From NCBI RefSeq assembly GCF_023078275.1, contig NC_062983.1, forward strand, positions 2,721,001 to 2,785,000: DNA of 64,000 bases. Direction: 5' to 3'. The notes beneath the pieces were generated by a model, which had not been told where the DNA came from, made no database searches, and saw only the letters and a program-made list of their open reading frames with translations. A program made the position numbers and the translations under genes. Positions 40,195 to 51,189 of this stretch are shown here, piece after piece (positions within the stretch are counted from its first letter, which is position 1; every line of letters starts with the position of its first letter). This DNA is from Leguminivora glycinivorella. Lineage: Eukaryota > Arthropoda > Insecta > Lepidoptera > Tortricidae.

Positions 40195-41055
40195 CGCCGT
40201 CGCGACTTCGTTTTTAACGACTCGGGGCACGCGGCGAATCGAGTTAGCCAAGCTGCCGCAAGCCGCAAGAGATGCTGCGGAGTTTGCCGATGTAACAACT
40301 AGTGGATATGGCAAAATATAGGCTGGCTTAGGAAAAAAGGGCAAAAAACACTATAGATATTCATACCTCTTTCCGAGTCACAGACCAACCCCTATAGACA
40401 TCTATTACAAGACGACTCGCGGTGGCCAGCCTTCCTAGTATTTGCACTGATATAAGCGCGGGCGCTCGCCGTGCCCGATCAGTATCGACCAAGTAACAGA
40501 CCCGAAAGCAGCGCGTGTTTTTCGCACAAAAAAATTGGAAAAGGGTATTTTGATGCCTTAAAGATGTCCACCTGTAGTGTGAAATGATGTGGAAAGGTAA
40601 CAAGAAGCTCAAATTTAAAAACAGACGGCATTACATTCCACAAATAAGTCATATTTATAATTTATTCAGAGCCGGCATAGGTCAACTTACATTGGCCACT
40701 TACGCGTCAGTAGAGGGACAGTCATACTTCTGTCCCTTTTCATCTGGCGCGACTGCCCGCCGTCCTTGAAACGGCCAATCACAGCGCGCTTAACACATTC
40801 CCCGCCCGCTCCTCGCACCCCAAACACTGGTGACTCGTATCGCGAACCAAATATACAAGACTGCCACTCTATAGGAGGTTCTCTGTGTTCCGAGTTCTTC
40901 GAACTATAGAAGAAAATACAGAATTATCATGGTAAATGACAGATTAGAAGGCGACTTCATTTTTAACGACTCGGGGCACGCGGCGAATCGAGTTAGTCAA
41001 GCTGCCGCAAGCCGCAAAAGATGATGCCGAGTTTCAAGATGTAACAAGTAGTGGG
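40195..41055 (+). repeat. Direct repeat pair of about 105 bp, 750 bp apart
   Basis: 'TTTTTAACGACTCGGGGCAC' to 'GATGTAACAA(C/G)TAGTGG' occurs at about 40200-40308 and 40947-41055, with a handful of differences. Between them nothing is recognised. Confidence 0.7.
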
Positions 41056-41859
41056 ATAAATTATGTGGTTTGACAATAAAAAAAAAGAAAAATCTTGTAG
41101 GTGCAAATCCTGATGACGTGATAGCTGTTTCGTAACGTACGAGTTGATTCAGAAAAATTTTTTTTTCATCATAACTATTGAGTGGCGCCCAACGTGGGGC
41201 GTGGTCCATGACATTAATTCGTAGGACTTAACCTTTTATCTTCTGTAGGAGGTCTGTGGCACAATAGGAAGGCACTTTGAATTACTTAATTGTTATTTAT
41301 TTATATTCAATATCCACAATACATGTTTACAAATCAGTCGCTGTCAAAAGTGGTCGTTATGAAGTCTCAGATTCTACACATAGACAATCTGAGCTTCCAA
41401 ATTTAAAACTTAGACAAGCACGAGTCGTTTGCACGTTCAACCTTCACAATAACATACTATAATGTTGAGGTGTTCAAAACTTGATTGAGACACTTTTCTG
41501 CTAGTCCTAGCATTTGACATCATCAGTGTTATGCACTTCGGTTGCCAAATTTCTGCGTCAATAATTCTAAGTACATGTTTTAAGTTAAAAAATGTGACAG
41601 CTACGAAAGTGAGACCCTAAAAGAAGCGTCTTTTCAACTATGTCGCACTTTTACCCTATCCACTGTTCCCTACATCCAAACTCCGGCCACACGTTACATG
41701 CTCTTTAGCAAAGTTGGTAACCCTGTTAGCGAGTCCTGCAGGGTGATGGGCACAAGCTCGTTGCCACTGTTAAGCCAGTTTATTAATATAACTTACGATC
41801 CGATGGAAGCATAGATTTAGAATTATTAAACTAGATTGTTTAGTTAGGTCAAAAAGTGT
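41056..41859. other. No gene recognised
   Basis: Only short frames without domains. Confidence 0.5.
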
Positions 41860-42251
41860 GTCCACATGAGAGGTAATTGTTTGGGCTGGTGTCCCTCTCG
41901 CACTTTCTGACAATGTCAACATTATTCAGTGACGTCATCACTGTCATAAATTGGGGATACCAGTCAATTTTCAAAGTTACTACTAAATCTACTAACACCC
42001 AATTGAAAGTAATTGAAAGTATTTTTTAATTATACAAATCTTTGATTTACTGGCATCAAAATAATTACATTATAATTATTTTCAATTTTTTTTAATATAT
42101 TGAAACCCTACTTTGAATATAACATTAAAAAAATAAGAAGTTATAAAGTCAGGTAATATACAGATAAAAATACTACTAATATGGGAACCTCATTAACACT
42201 GGCAACACGTGCGAAGGGACACCAGCCCAAACAATGCCCTCTCATGTGGAC
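41860..42251. mobile_element. MITE, 392 bp with about 43-bp terminal inverted repeats
   Basis: 'GTCCACATGAGAGGTAATTG' plus 'TTTGGGCTGGTGTCCCTC' at the left is inverted at the right (to 42251) with three or four differences. Inside is AT-rich and non-coding. No clear target duplication. Confidence 0.75.
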
Positions 42252-42589
42252 CGTTTTCGCTAGTCTGATACGATCGACTTTCTGTTTCAGTAATAAGGTT
42301 TAATTTCGTATGGCAAAAAAATGTGATTGAGCTGTCCCCTGTAAAGGTCTTTGGATGGAAGTTCGAGGTTGAGAAGCATTGAGCGAAGTCAACGCTGTTA
42401 TATTTCTGTTGACGAACAGTAAAAGGGTTAGTAGGTTAAGGGAAAGGTAAAGATATTGTATTCATAAAAATTATATTAGTAGTATTGTACTTCTGATCAT
42501 TATATTATCCTTGTTACCTAACTGAGCCTTAAGCTCCAGTTTTATACCTACCTTAGTAATAAGTACCCAAATGAAAAACCCTCCGAATG

Positions 42590-42726
42590 ATTTAATGTAC
42601 TGTATTTAGAAAGTGGTGAACGGTGTTCGTCACACATACTGTAAACACTATTATTATACTTTAAATAAGCCTGTTTTATAGTGACTGTTTGTTTACCTAA
42701 ATAAATTGAAAAAAAAAAAAAAAATG
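42590..42726 (+). repeat. Retroposed 3' end with AATAAA and poly(A)
   Basis: 'ACCTAAATAAATTG' is followed directly by a run of about 16 A ending near 42724, the mark of a poly(A)-tailed retrocopy or SINE. The source is unknown. Confidence 0.35.
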
Positions 42727-43000
42727 ATACACCGTGGGCCTGAATAACTCGAAAGATTTTAACATTGTATTCCTGATTACATTTAGAGACTATATCTAAC
42801 TACCATAGCGACTACCATCTTTTACCCACCCAGAGTGTAAAACTATTGTGATTGGTCCAAACTCCTATTCTTTACCAAATAGCGGGTAAAATATGAATCA
42901 TTGATTGCCGGTGTTTTGAACCCACAACTTCTGTTCCACTAATTTACTACCCACCAGTATATTGCAAATATTTAGGTATTATTAACTTAGCTAACATCAT

Positions 43001-43323
43001 CATCATCATCCTCCTTGCGTTATCCCGGCATTCGCCACGGCTCATGGGAGCCTGGGGTCCGCTTTGACAACTAATCCCAATATTTGGCGTAGGCACTAGT
43101 TTTTACGAAAGCGACTGCCATCTGACCTTCCAACCCGAAGGGTAAACTAGACCTTATTGGAATTAGTCCGGGTTTCTTACGATGTTTTCCTTCACCGAAA
43201 AGCGACTGGCAAATATCAAATGACATTTCGCACATAAATTCCGAAAAACTCATTGGTGCGAGCCGGGGTTCGAACCCGCGACGGAAAGAAAGTCGCAGGT
43301 ACGTACCACTAGGCTACCAGCGC
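43001..43323 (-). repeat. tRNA-derived SINE with GATGATG tail, full-length
   Basis: On the minus strand: 'GCTGGTAGCCTAGTGGTACG' (A box), 'CGGGTTCGAACCCCGGC' (B box), a body with 'TTTGCCAGTCGCTTTTCGG', 'CCCTTCGGGTTGGAAGGTCA' and 'GAGCCGTGGCGAATGCCGGG', and the end 'GATAACGCAAGGAGGATG' (ATG)n. A 3' half is at 55570-55735. Confidence 0.85.
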
Positions 43324-43394
43324 TTTATTAACTTAGCTATCGTAGGTACAAAATCCAAACAATCATAGCCTCCTAAATGCGTGCATCACGCGTA

Positions 43395-43760
43395 AACTAG
43401 CCGAGGAAACCCATCGCAGTGCTAACGCGTAATGTGACATCCCCTGCACGTGTGCTTCGCTCATAACCCAGGAAACATAGGGGCACTGACTAATAGCGTT
43501 AACGCTGCGTTAGAGGAAACGTTCTCGACTTGAGGTTGTGAATGATTACCAATTGAAAAATGGCGAAAAAATCTTGCTTCTTTGTCGTCATGAGCTGTTA
43601 CTATTTTAAAACTCCAAATATAACTATAGCAGACCTAAATTGAAGAAAACGCATCGCAGTGCGAACGCGTGATGTGACATCCCCCGTACGTGTGCTTCGC
43701 TCATAACCGAGAAAACATAAGGGCACTCACTAATAGCGTAAACGCTGTGTGCTAGCGTGA
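43395..43760 (+). repeat. Direct repeat pair, about 115 bp, 250 bp apart
   Basis: 'CATCGCAGTGCTAACGCG' to 'GGGCACTGACTAATAGCG' at 43410-43505 recurs at 43650-43745 with about 10% differences. Non-coding. Confidence 0.7.
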
Positions 43761-43799
43761 ACGGCGGTGGGGTGAGCGGGAAGGGTTATGAACTATTAT

Positions 43800-44510
43800 G
43801 ACGATGAAATACAGCAAAATGGTGGAAAATTTACTCTTTGATCATCGGATCGGATATAGTGCCAAATTATGTACACACAATTGTGTCGCTTAACTTCAAA
43901 CTTGAGTGGATTTAACTTCTGCTATGAGGTCGATTATCTTTCAGATCAATTATATTTTTTACATATTCAACCTTAAAACAGAATGGATTTACTCAAGTTT
44001 GAAGTTATTTTATTGCTTAATCGTTAAGGTTGTCAACGCAATGAAGGGATAAGGTTAACTTCGGCGTCATATTTTGGAATTTTGGAAACATAATTATATA
44101 TCTTTACCATCGTTTTCGTTATTTTTGTTAGCTACATATTTGCTGTAGTTTGTCAAGCACATGGTATTGATGTAAGATTAGGACCCATTTAAACGTTAAA
44201 CGGTGCGCAAACTCGCAAACATTGAGGACTGTTGTTGAAGTTACCTACACACACCAATCTATATCGCAATATAATGAAACTCGTATGCGAGTTCTCACAC
44301 CGTACAAATATTTAAGCCTAGACTTTATGGCTGTTCAGTCTGAAACATCGCCCCGTGTGTAACAGCTGTATCCAACGCTCGGCGCGTGACAGGATCGCTT
44401 TTTATGTGCTTACCTTTATTTGTGTATATACGCCTGTATATCAATATTCACTAGTTGTGACAAAGCCCTTTAAATATCACACGGAAATACCATGTATGAT
44501 TTATATAGGA
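43800..44510. other. No gene recognised
   Basis: Contains the inverted short words 'TTCAAACTTGAGTGGATTTA' (43897) and 'TGGATTTACTCAAGTTTGAA' (43984), a small foldback of about 110 bp. Nothing else. Confidence 0.4.
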
Positions 44511-44692
44511 CTAGCTTTTGCCCGCGGCTTCGCTCGCGTTAGAAAGAGACAAAAAGTAGCCTATATCACTCTCCATACCTTCAACTATCTCCACTTTAAA
44601 AATCAAGTCAATTCGTCGCTCCGTTTTGCCGTGAAAGACGGACAAACACACAGACACACACACTTTCCCATTTATAATATTAGTATAGATTT
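44511..44692 (+). repeat. 'CTAGCTTTTGCCCGC' repeat, second full copy
   Basis: Matches 17421-17602 nearly throughout, ending in ATAATATTAGTATAG. Confidence 0.7.
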
Positions 44693-44829
44693 ACAATATT
44701 CATAGGTGCTGACGTCCGTACGTACTTCGTAGTGTGAAAAGGACGGACTGACAATTAAAATCACCGTCGCTAACGTCGTCGCCCAAATCTAATGTTTATT
44801 TGTATTATTTTTAGTATGATTTGATTGAA

Positions 44830-45120
44830 AGGTTGCCAGAGCTCAACGAGGGTGCGGTGTGCTGATGACGGGAGGACTTACGGAACTAACTTGTTCCGTT
44901 TATTGTCCTTTGAGTCGTCGGCAACCCGAACCCTCCTTGGAACTTGTACACTCCTTTTTGCTGTGTACTTAACACAGCAAAAGGGAATGTACAAGTTTCT
45001 AATGGGGTGGCAACGCGCATGTGACACTGTTTGAGTTGCAGACGTCCATAGGTTACGGTGACCGCTTTACATCAGGCGGGCCGTATACTTGTTTGCCACC
45101 GACGTAGTATAAAAAAAAAA
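44830..45120 (+). repeat. SINE-like repeat with poly(A), copy 1
   Basis: 'GTTGCCAGAGCTCAACGAGG' to 'GTAGTATAAAAAAAAAAAG'. It contains an internal hairpin of 'ACTTGTACACTCCTTTTTGC' and its inverse around 44940-45000. A near-identical copy is at 60001-60300. No B box is evident; the source RNA is unknown. Confidence 0.7.
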
Positions 45121-45129
45121 AGATTTATC

Positions 45130-45530
45130 GATTGTGTCTTGTTTTGAAGTTTCACAGTGCCTTGATGTAAACTGTAATACTGTGTTACTTTTTGATTACA
45201 TTAAATCGTTTATCGCGACCTTGCTTATCTGCTTGGTTTGAATCAAAAGAGGATCGAGTATTATAGAAAGTTACTGTCAAAGAAAAATGTGTAATCACAG
45301 TGCATAGACTGCCATCTCTCGACACAGGCTTGAAACTTTTGAACCTCAGTTTTGACAATTTGGCCCATATTGTTAGCTTGATATGTGTTAAAATGTCAAA
45401 TATTAATATTAGCGCCATCTAGCCGAGCATTCCCCAAAGGTGTAACGCCATCTAGGCCACAGTACCTTTTTCTCTAGGGCTTTTAGGTACGTTTTTGTCT
45501 TAGACTTTATCCGTCTTTACCCGGAGTTAA
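45130..45530. other. No gene recognised
   Basis: Intergenic; nothing supported. Confidence 0.5.
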
Positions 45531-45535
45531 ATATA

Positions 45536-45785
45536 CCGGTCTGGCGCAGTCGGTAGTGACCCTGCCTGCTACGCCGCGGTCCCGGGTTCGAATCCCGGTA
45601 AGGGCATTTATTAGTGTGATGAGCACAGATATTTGTTCCTGAGTCATGGATGTTTTCTATGTATATAAGTATTTATATATTATATATATCGTCGTCTGAG
45701 TACCCACAACACAAGCCTTCTTGAGCTTACCGTGGGTCTCAGTCAATTTGTGTTAGAATGTCCTATAATATTTATTTTATTTATT
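45536..45785 (+). repeat. tRNA-derived SINE, second full copy
   Basis: 'CTGGCGCAGTCGGTAGTG' and 'GGGTTCGAATCCCGG' boxes are intact; the body matches 19969-20236 and ends in (ATTT)n. Confidence 0.85.
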
Positions 45786-45952
45786 TAAATATGATTTTGG
45801 TTTGAATCTAATTAAATAAAGTATGGTAAGTGGCAGACTATATCTACATGACTTGTCAAACCCATGCACGATATATTTAGTGACACTACATGCATGACCC
45901 ACATACGTCAGACCCCCAACCTTTAACGACCATCGAATCCACGTTGTCCTTT

Positions 45953-46445
45953 CAGGGTTGCCAACCGTACGAGGTTCCTCGTACAAATACGAGATTTATG
46001 GTCTTACGTACGAGGTACGAGGATACTATTAACCTCGTACAAATATGTACGAGATTTTGATAATATGGCCAATTGATGGATATAATATTATTAGTTATTA
46101 GCATTTTGCATATTTTACACCATTTACGCAATGATTGTCTATGGCAGCTATCGCTTCAACAACCCACCGCACCTTGGAATGTTTTCACGAAAGTGACAGC
46201 GAGAAAGTGTTATTTTTTTATCGCTATCACTTACGTGAAAAAAAATCCACAGACGCGGTGCGGTGCGATCATTTCTTAGGTGCTTTACGGAGTGGTCCCG
46301 ATAGTATAATATGCTTAATTTTGTTTTAAACACGTTTTCGATGCATAATAATAATATTTTTTATATGTACGAGGTTTGAAAGTCTAAATACGAGAATTTT
46401 AGCTGAAACGTACGAGGAAGTTTTGCTTTACGGTTGGCAACCCTG
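45953..46445. mobile_element. hAT-type MITE, 493 bp
   Basis: Ends CAGGGTTGCCAACCGTA and TACGGTTGGCAACCCTG, with flanking 8-mers TGTCCTTT and TTTCCTTT (one difference), as expected for a hAT target duplication. 'GTACGAGG' words are repeated near both ends, like the subterminal binding sites of hAT elements. Confidence 0.75.
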
Positions 46446-46515
46446 TTTCCTTTTAAACCGAACGTCACGCGCTCCCCTTGAGTAAAACGTGCCTGTCATA
46501 CCATTTATACAACAC

Positions 46516-47545
46516 TAGCTTTTACTCGCGACTTCACTTGCGTTCCATTCGAAAATTCCGGAATGCTTTATATACTAATTCTACTTGTAACATTAATTTT
46601 GAGTAAGATTGCATGGCACTTTGTTCGGTCCTTGTTTGTTTATTTTCTTTCTGACTGTAAGAAAAAAAAAGTATATTTATTATCTTTAGTTGTGACTAGA
46701 GATGGGCCGAATATGGACTTTGCCGAATACGAATATTCGGCCGAACATTCGGTTCAGCTCTTACCGAACCGAACATTCGGCCGAATATTCGGTTACGCCA
46801 TATTTAGAAAGCGGATGTTAACAAAAAACTATTTAATGATTGATAATGGTTACATAATATATGTTACTAGAACTACGTATGTTATTACGATTTAGTGAAT
46901 TTAACTAAAACTTAGTTAAAACAACTCTAAACTCTTCTCGGTTTTTCCAACTTTGTATTTGTATTTTGACGCATAGGCAATTATCTCTTTCTAGTAGTTA
47001 TAGGAGCTTATTATCCAAAGGAATACGTAAGATCTTCATTATTTTTTTACTTTGTTTATTCGGTAAATATTCGGCAAAGCAACCGAATTATTCGGCTGAA
47101 TACGAACATTGAAAAACTTGCCGAATATGCCGAATACCGAATATTTACCGAATATTCGGCCCATCTCTAGTTGTGACACTTGTGATATCTAGAGTCTTTT
47201 ATAACTCTAATGTTGTTTTTTATTTGTATCAGTTTGTATAATTTTTCATCATGTTTAATTTTTAGATATAATTTGACATTTAAAGACTCTATATATTTAA
47301 CACATCTCTAACTAAAAAAAGTAGATTTTTACTTCAGTTAAATTTGTATTATGTATTGTAAATGTTGACATGTAAAAGTGCGGGCCTGCGGCCTGTTACT
47401 GAATAAATGTTTTTGTTTTTTGTCATATAAAACTTTCACCCCCCTTTTAGGGAAGTGGGGGTTATAAAGAGACAGAAAGTAGCCTATGTCACTTTCCATT
47501 CTGTCAAATATCTCCACTTAAAAAATCACGTCCATTTGTCGCTTA
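46516..47545 (+). repeat. 'CTAGCTTTTGCCCGC' repeat split by a hAT MITE
   Basis: The start (46516-46560, 'TAGCTTTTACTCGCGACTTC') and the inner part (about 47455-47545, 'AGACAGAAAGTAGCCTATG') are separated by 0.9 kb that includes the MITE at 46697-47169. Confidence 0.5.
46697..47169. mobile_element. hAT-type MITE, 473 bp, with exact 8-bp target duplication
   Basis: Ends TAGAGATGGGCCGAATA and TATTCGGCCCATCTCTA. GTTGTGAC flanks it exactly at 46689-46696 and 47170-47177. 'CCGAATATTCGG' palindromes cluster at both ends. No coding sequence. Confidence 0.9.
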
Positions 47546-47954
47546 AACAACAACGAACCATTATCAGTAGCCTTACCATGACTTTTTTGAGTTAAAAATA
47601 CGTTACGTTTTCAGTGAGAGTTACGGAAAATGTATGGAAAAACTTAACAGCGCTCCAAGCGGAAACGCTCACGTACTAAAATTTTCATCGGTACCATAAG
47701 TTATTAACGTGTTTACTCCGAGTTTTCAATACGTTCCTAACTTTACAGCTAAGGCGCTCTCTTTCTAACTGTATGAAGTCAATAGAACCAAAACTATTTG
47801 ACAGTCTCTAGTGAAAACTCAATACTTTACGTGAGTAATCATTGACAGTCACTAGCGTAAAAGTAAACCACCAATTCACTGTGATGTGTCATTACTGTCA
47901 AATTATATAACAATCCCACAACATTTTCACGATTATATTTGCAATTTTAAATAC

Positions 47955-48480
47955 AATTATGACTAATATGTATTAATTTATAATATTACGTGAAATTAAA
48001 GAACAGCTTAAATGTAGCAGTTAATCAGTAGTTCGATAAAAAGATAAACCAGTGATGAAACCAGTGTTTGATACTTTTACAAAGGTAATGAGTTATATTT
48101 ATTCATCATTTTGTACTGTTTAGCTACAGTTGAGATGATTATATTGCTTTCTTTCAGAAAAAGAAGTTATTATTGAAAACAATATTTCCATGCAAGCCGT
48201 ATGGTATTCAGCAAACCCAACGTAGAAGATTGTTCAAATTGATAAGGAATGAGGCAGTTACGAATCAACTGATTACCTACAGCAGCAGGCAGTACCAATT
48301 CATAGGCATTTTTGTTCCTCAATGCACAATACGTGTACCCATCCATAGTCACCATAACACCATATCTCGTGGGTATACTTATATTAGAAGTGAACCAAAG
48401 GAAAAAAACTTCAAAAAAATTATCCTATTACTGAAATAAAGTATATCATTCTGTGACTTTGTTTATTTTGTGATATTCTT
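47955..48480 (+). repeat. Plus-strand arm of an inverted duplication with a possible two-exon ORF
   Basis: This arm and 49780-50250 (minus) share 'ATTAATTTATAATATTACGT', 'GGTAATGAGTTAT', 'GTTGAGATGATTATATTGC' and the polyadenylation region. Here an ATG at 48055, a donor at 48085 and an acceptor at 48157 would give a 103-residue basic protein ending at 48439, with AATAAA at 48435-48440. In the other arm this frame is broken and the ATG is absent, so a functional protein is doubtful. The preserved splice sites and poly(A) signal suggest a copy of a gene end. Confidence 0.4.
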
Positions 48481-48728
48481 AAGTAACAGGCTAAGTATTT
48501 AATAAATTGACGTGAAACGAAAACTTAAAACCTAAAATTCAGCGTTTCCGTACATATCAAACATCAATTACAACGACATCGACATAACGACAAAGTCTAA
48601 GGTAAGGTATGGAACTTTTGAAGGCCATTATGTGATGTATTTGTATATGAAGATTATAATTTGATACAAAAGTGAGAGCATAGTGAAAAGAATTTTGAAA
48701 CAAGTAAAAATTATATCCCATTTTTTGG

Positions 48729-48862
48729 CGGGGCCCGTAGCCAAATGCACAAACGATTATGATAACATCGTTATCGTAGCTTAGCTATCTCTATCACTTT
48801 TCCGTATTGACGTGACAGAGCTAGACTGAATTTCGATCGGCGTCTAGCGTCAACGATTGACA
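48729..48862 (+). repeat. 'GGCCCCGTAGCC' family repeat, diverged copy
   Basis: 'GGGGCCCGTAGCCAAATGCA' start and 'CTATCTCTATCACTTTTCCG' core. An insertion-like change follows the start. Confidence 0.5.
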
Positions 48863-48869
48863 TTTCAGC

Positions 48870-49180
48870 TAAGTCCTTGTGTCAAAATTGTCAAAGCTAA
48901 TTTTTTTTTTAATTTATTGGGAGCATTGGCAACTTGGCCATCAGCTCAAACATACAATATTTAATACAACATACAAATAACAGGAATAACAATTACCATG
49001 TTAAACATAAAAGTAATAATTGCACATATTGAAATGCTAAACTTATGACTATTTAGTAACTACACAAAACATGTTTTATGACTGAAAAGAAGTATTTTTG
49101 AACAATTACTAAATTATTTACAAAGCGCCAATAGTGTGCATAATAAATTCATAAATTACAGGATATTTTAAAAGAGCCTT
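48870..49180. other. No gene recognised
   Basis: A T-rich run at 48901-48918 could be the tail of a minus-strand retroposon. Nothing more. Confidence 0.35.
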
Positions 49181-49271
49181 CAAGTTGATTTCCCGGTTCT
49201 TTTCTTGGCTGAAAATCCCGGGAATTCCCGGTATTTTCGGTAGGTACCGGTATTTCCCGGGAGCAAACTCT

Positions 49272-49348
49272 AATAGGGATAGGGATAGGGTTAGGGATAG
49301 GGATAGGGATAGGGATAGGGATAGGGTTAGGGATAGGGATAGGGGTAA
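49272..49348 (+). repeat. (ATAGGG)n simple repeat with GTTAGGG variants
   Basis: About 12 hexamer units, mostly ATAGGG, two reading GTTAGGG. It follows 'CCGGTATTTCCCGGGAG' and other self-complementary CCGG words at 49191-49262. Confidence 0.9.
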
Positions 49349-49379
49349 TCGGTCGGCAAGCGGTAATTGTAAGCGATAA

Positions 49380-49780
49380 TGCGAGAAAGTACTTTTTACC
49401 CACCGACAATAGTGTCGAGATACGGGCTATGTGAGTTCTGTTGTATGTAGTTTCCCCATACCAGTGCTTATAGAATACATATCTACTCGTACCTACTACC
49501 TACGCTGTGGTCGCTGTGTAACATTTCTACAATCATTGCAAGCATTTCTTTAAAGACAATAGTAATATGAGTAATCGAAAAAAACGCAGACAAACGTATG
49601 CATAGAAACCTACGGATCCAAATGAAAATTTTATTTTTTGTACATGTTTGAATAAGGATTCTTTTATTACGCGGGCGAAGCCGCCGGCAAAAGCTAATTC
49701 TATATATGATGCTATGTACCCTTTTTCTGCAAATAAAATATTTCTATTTCTTTACTACTCGAGAACATCACAAATAAACA
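49380..49780. other. No gene; minus-strand end of the 'CTAGCTTTTGCCCGC' repeat at 49663-49702
   Basis: 'ACGCGGGCGAAGCCGCCGGC' followed by AAAAGCTAAT is the inverse of the start of that repeat. Nothing else is supported. Confidence 0.45.
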
Positions 49781-50250
49781 AAGTCAATTAATGAAATACT
49801 TTATTTTAGTAACAGGATTATTTTTTTGGAGTTGAGGTTCCTTCCTCTATTGGAGCACTTCTATACATATACCTGTGATGATCATGGCCAATAATACCAT
49901 TAAGTGCATCGCGGAACAAAAACACCTATAAATTGGTACTGCTTCCGAAGGTAATGAGTAGCGTATCTGCCACAGTGCCACAGTATTCATATTAATTGAA
50001 CTATCTTCCATGTTGACTGAATACCATACGTGTTTGTTCGGAAATGTTGATTTCAATAATAGCCTCCATCATCTTTCTGAAACCAAAAACGGCTTTGAGC
50101 AATATAATCATCTCAACTGTAAATAGTACAAAATTATGGCCAAAAATAACTCATTACCTTATTTGATTTGTTTACTGGTTTATGATGAATTTCACGTAAT
50201 ATTATAAATTAATACAATATGCTAGTCATAATTTGAAAATTCCGTGTGAT
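49780..50250 (-). repeat. Minus-strand arm of the inverted duplication
   Basis: Inverse of 47955-48480 with roughly 20-25% differences by eye. Donor (at 50157) and acceptor (at 50077) positions and the AATAAA (49800-49805) are retained. A minus-strand frame of 69 codons (49847-50056) with a hydrophobic end exists but does not match the frame in the other arm. Confidence 0.5.
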
Positions 50251-50562
50251 TTTTGTATACTCGTACTTAAGTCGACAGAAATGTCACGTCAGAATGACTT
50301 GGCCTATGGTTTGAGGCCTACTACCGAAGTTATCGAAATGTGGACATGCGTCTCTTTTACTCTTATCAGTATGAAGTGAAAGAGGAAGAGTCCCTCAATG
50401 CGTATGTTTCGGAATTCGCAGTAGACCCTATATTGACAGATTTCGATAGGTAAATTTATGGAGATTAGAGGTAAGGAGCGAAAGCTTTAAGTATCAGAAG
50501 TGCACATATAAAAGAAAAGATAGGTGGCACTGGAATAGCAGGTACATAAGGGTTTGACAATC

Positions 50563-50640
50563 TCTTAGCCTTCTCGGTAGTGACCCCGCCTACGGAGCAA
50601 GAGGTCCCGGGTGCAAATCCTGATAAGAGCTTTTTAATTT
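50563..50640 (+). repeat. SINE head relic
   Basis: 'CTCGGTAGTGACCCCGCC' and 'AGGTCCCGGGTGCAAATCC' match the tRNA part of the 19969 SINE with substitutions. Confidence 0.5.
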
Positions 50641-50665
50641 TTTTCTACTACATAATATCTTTTCA

Positions 50666-50905
50666 TACATACATACAATCACGCCAGTATCCCATGAAGG
50701 GGTAGGCAGAGCACATGAAACTACTCAAGTTCCAGTGCCACTTTTGGCAAATAAGGGGTTGAATGAAAACGAAATTGTGACATTGCAGTGACAGGTTGCC
50801 AGCCTCTCGCCTACGCCACAATTTAACCCATATCCCACTGTCGCCTTCTACGACACCCACGGGAAGAAAGGGGGTGATGAAATTCTTAACCCGTCACCAC
50901 ACGGC
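50666..50905 (+). repeat. 'CAATCACGCC' family repeat, longest copy
   Basis: (CATA)n, 'CAATCACGCCAGTATCCCAT', 'GGGGTAGGCAGAGCACATGA', then 'CACTGTCGCCTTCTACGACA' and 'GGGAAGAAAGGGGGTGATGA'. It is longer at the 3' side than the 16-kb copy. Confidence 0.6.
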
Positions 50906-51117
50906 ATATTTTATAATTTTAATATCAAAAAATATTTTGTTTTGTTACAACTTTTCGAAATTTCATTCGCAAGACTTACAACATTACCTAAGAATCCTAA
51001 GATGGGGCAAACAATGTAAAAGGGCTTAAGTTGACATTTTTATTAATAAAACAATAATTAAACACAATTAAAATACACAAAATGAAAATTTAAAAAAAAA
51101 TCAAAAATCAAAAAGAA

Positions 51118-51182
51118 CGCTGTCAGGATCGAACCTGAGAACATCTGCATACGAAGTCAGCGCACTACCACGGGACTACATC
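51118..51182 (-). repeat. tRNA-like SINE head
   Basis: On the minus strand 'GTAGTCCCGTGGTAGTGCGC' and 'CAGGTTCGATCCTGACAGCG' fit A and B boxes, followed by A/T-rich low complexity. The mismatched stems argue against a working tRNA. Confidence 0.45.
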
Positions 51183-51189
51183 TTGACTT

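Noticed and set aside
44355..44705. A 116-aa plus-strand ORF
   Set aside because: Its second half lies in the 'CTAGCTTTTGCCCGC' repeat and nothing in the first half is recognisable.
49149..49409. Proline/isoleucine or arginine/aspartate repeat proteins around the (ATAGGG)n run
   Set aside because: Direct translations of a hexamer microsatellite.
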